From contig SKMG01000464.1 of assembly GCA_007121175.1 (NCBI GenBank), positions 1-6,147 of the forward strand: DNA of 6,147 nt. The letters run 5' to 3'. Origin of the DNA: Trueperaceae bacterium. Lineage in GTDB: Bacteria; Deinococcota; Deinococci; Deinococcales; Trueperaceae. Position 1 is the first letter of the stretch, and the number at the start of each line of letters is the position of its first letter. The notes under the pieces were generated by a model. The model did not search any database. It was not told the origin of the DNA and saw only the letters and a program-made list of their open reading frames with translations. Positions 5,895 through 6,147 of the stretch are shown here, piece after piece. Both the position numbers and the translations under genes were made by a program.

Positions 5895-6147
5895 ACGCCT
5901 CGAACGGGTTTCGGGTCCTGACCCCCTCGATCATCGCGCCGTCTTGCAGGTTCTCGGTGAGCAGTTCGTCGCACCCCCAGCGGCCTACCGCGGCGAGGAT
6001 GGCGGCGTCCCACGAGGCGAGCCGGTGCCGGCGCGCGAGTGCGGTCGCCGCGTCGACGAGGCTGGCGTCGATCGGAACGACGTCACCGTCCGAGAGGTGT
6101 CGGACGACGTCGTGCGCTTCCTCGATGACGAGCGAGAGGTTGGCCAC
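5893..6147 (-). CDS. PIN domain protein (VapC-like), C-terminal part, truncated by window edge
   Basis: The 84 visible residues are the second half of a PIN-domain ribonuclease; the full domain is about 130 residues, and the GTG at 6147 coincides with the window edge, so the start lies outside. The usual pattern is present: VVPIDASLVDAATALARRHR (23-42), SWDAAILAAV (45-54) with the third conserved acidic residue at Asp47, GCDELLTENLQDG (58-70) and the end RTRNPF. PIN toxins of the VapC type cleave RNA and are normally encoded just after a small antitoxin gene, which would be outside the window on the right. At the fourth acidic position of the family (the TEDLQ motif) this protein has Asn66. 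It ends with TGA at 5893-5895. The family is clear; toxin versus house-keeping nuclease cannot be settled here. Confidence 0.85.
   Translation of the reverse strand: MANLSLVIEEAHDVVRHLSDGDVVPIDASLVDAATALARRHRLASWDAAILAAVGRWGCDELLTENLQDGAMIEGVRTRNPFEA

Noticed and set aside
5741..6013. 90-codon minus-strand frame overlapping the PIN gene
   Set aside because: Arg/Pro-rich shadow in another frame of the PIN coding region, with no family resemblance.

Overview
The window is very GC-rich and its coding frames show strong G/C third-position bias. It has GTG and possible TTG starts, Shine-Dalgarno sites of the AGGAGG type, and families common in Actinomycetota and some Chloroflexota: an actinobacterial-style flavodoxin, a TetR/YhgE-like pair, DUF6498, and an archaeal-type ATPase with DUF234. 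My best guess is a free-living, chromosomal, high-GC actinobacterial or Chloroflexota genome, perhaps a metagenome contig. The lineage is inferred, not proven. There are no RNA genes, CRISPR repeats or insertion sequences that I can see.

Layout from left to right. (1) The C-terminal end of a HerA/DUF87-like ATP-binding protein runs in from the left edge (3-440, +). (2) A flavodoxin-family protein follows (567-1085, +). (3) A TetR-type repressor (1164-1805, -) converges on it, with a compact hairpin between the two. (4) A YhgE/Pip-like, ABC-2-permease-like membrane protein (2016-3203, +) diverges from the repressor. The roughly 210 bp between them carries two near-identical, partly palindromic 18-bp elements that are candidate operators. 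(5) A decayed archaeal-type ATPase/DUF234 locus lies on the minus strand (3089-4858). (6) A DUF6498 multi-pass membrane protein (4831-5580, +) faces away from it. (7) A gene-free stretch of 312 bases follows. (8) The C-terminal half of a PIN-domain (VapC-like) toxin or nuclease runs off the right edge (5893-6147, -).

The most notable region is the ATPase/DUF234 locus. Its ATPase part and DUF234 part are in the same reading frame, separated by a single in-frame TAG at 3848-3850. Translation across that codon joins two halves that normally form one protein. At its 5' end the ATPase runs in frame out of what looks like a fragment of an unrelated two-helix membrane protein. At its 3' end the DUF234 similarity stops about 25 bases before the end of the yhgE-like gene. 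One stop and two apparent breakpoints suggest a pseudogene bounded by deletions. TAG is also the normal stop of the neighbouring tetR gene, which argues against stop-codon reassignment.

The only clear functional unit is the divergent tetR/yhgE-like pair, where the repressor probably controls itself and the membrane protein. The other genes look like independent neighbours and not members of one pathway. I do not see convincing evidence of a new multi-gene system.
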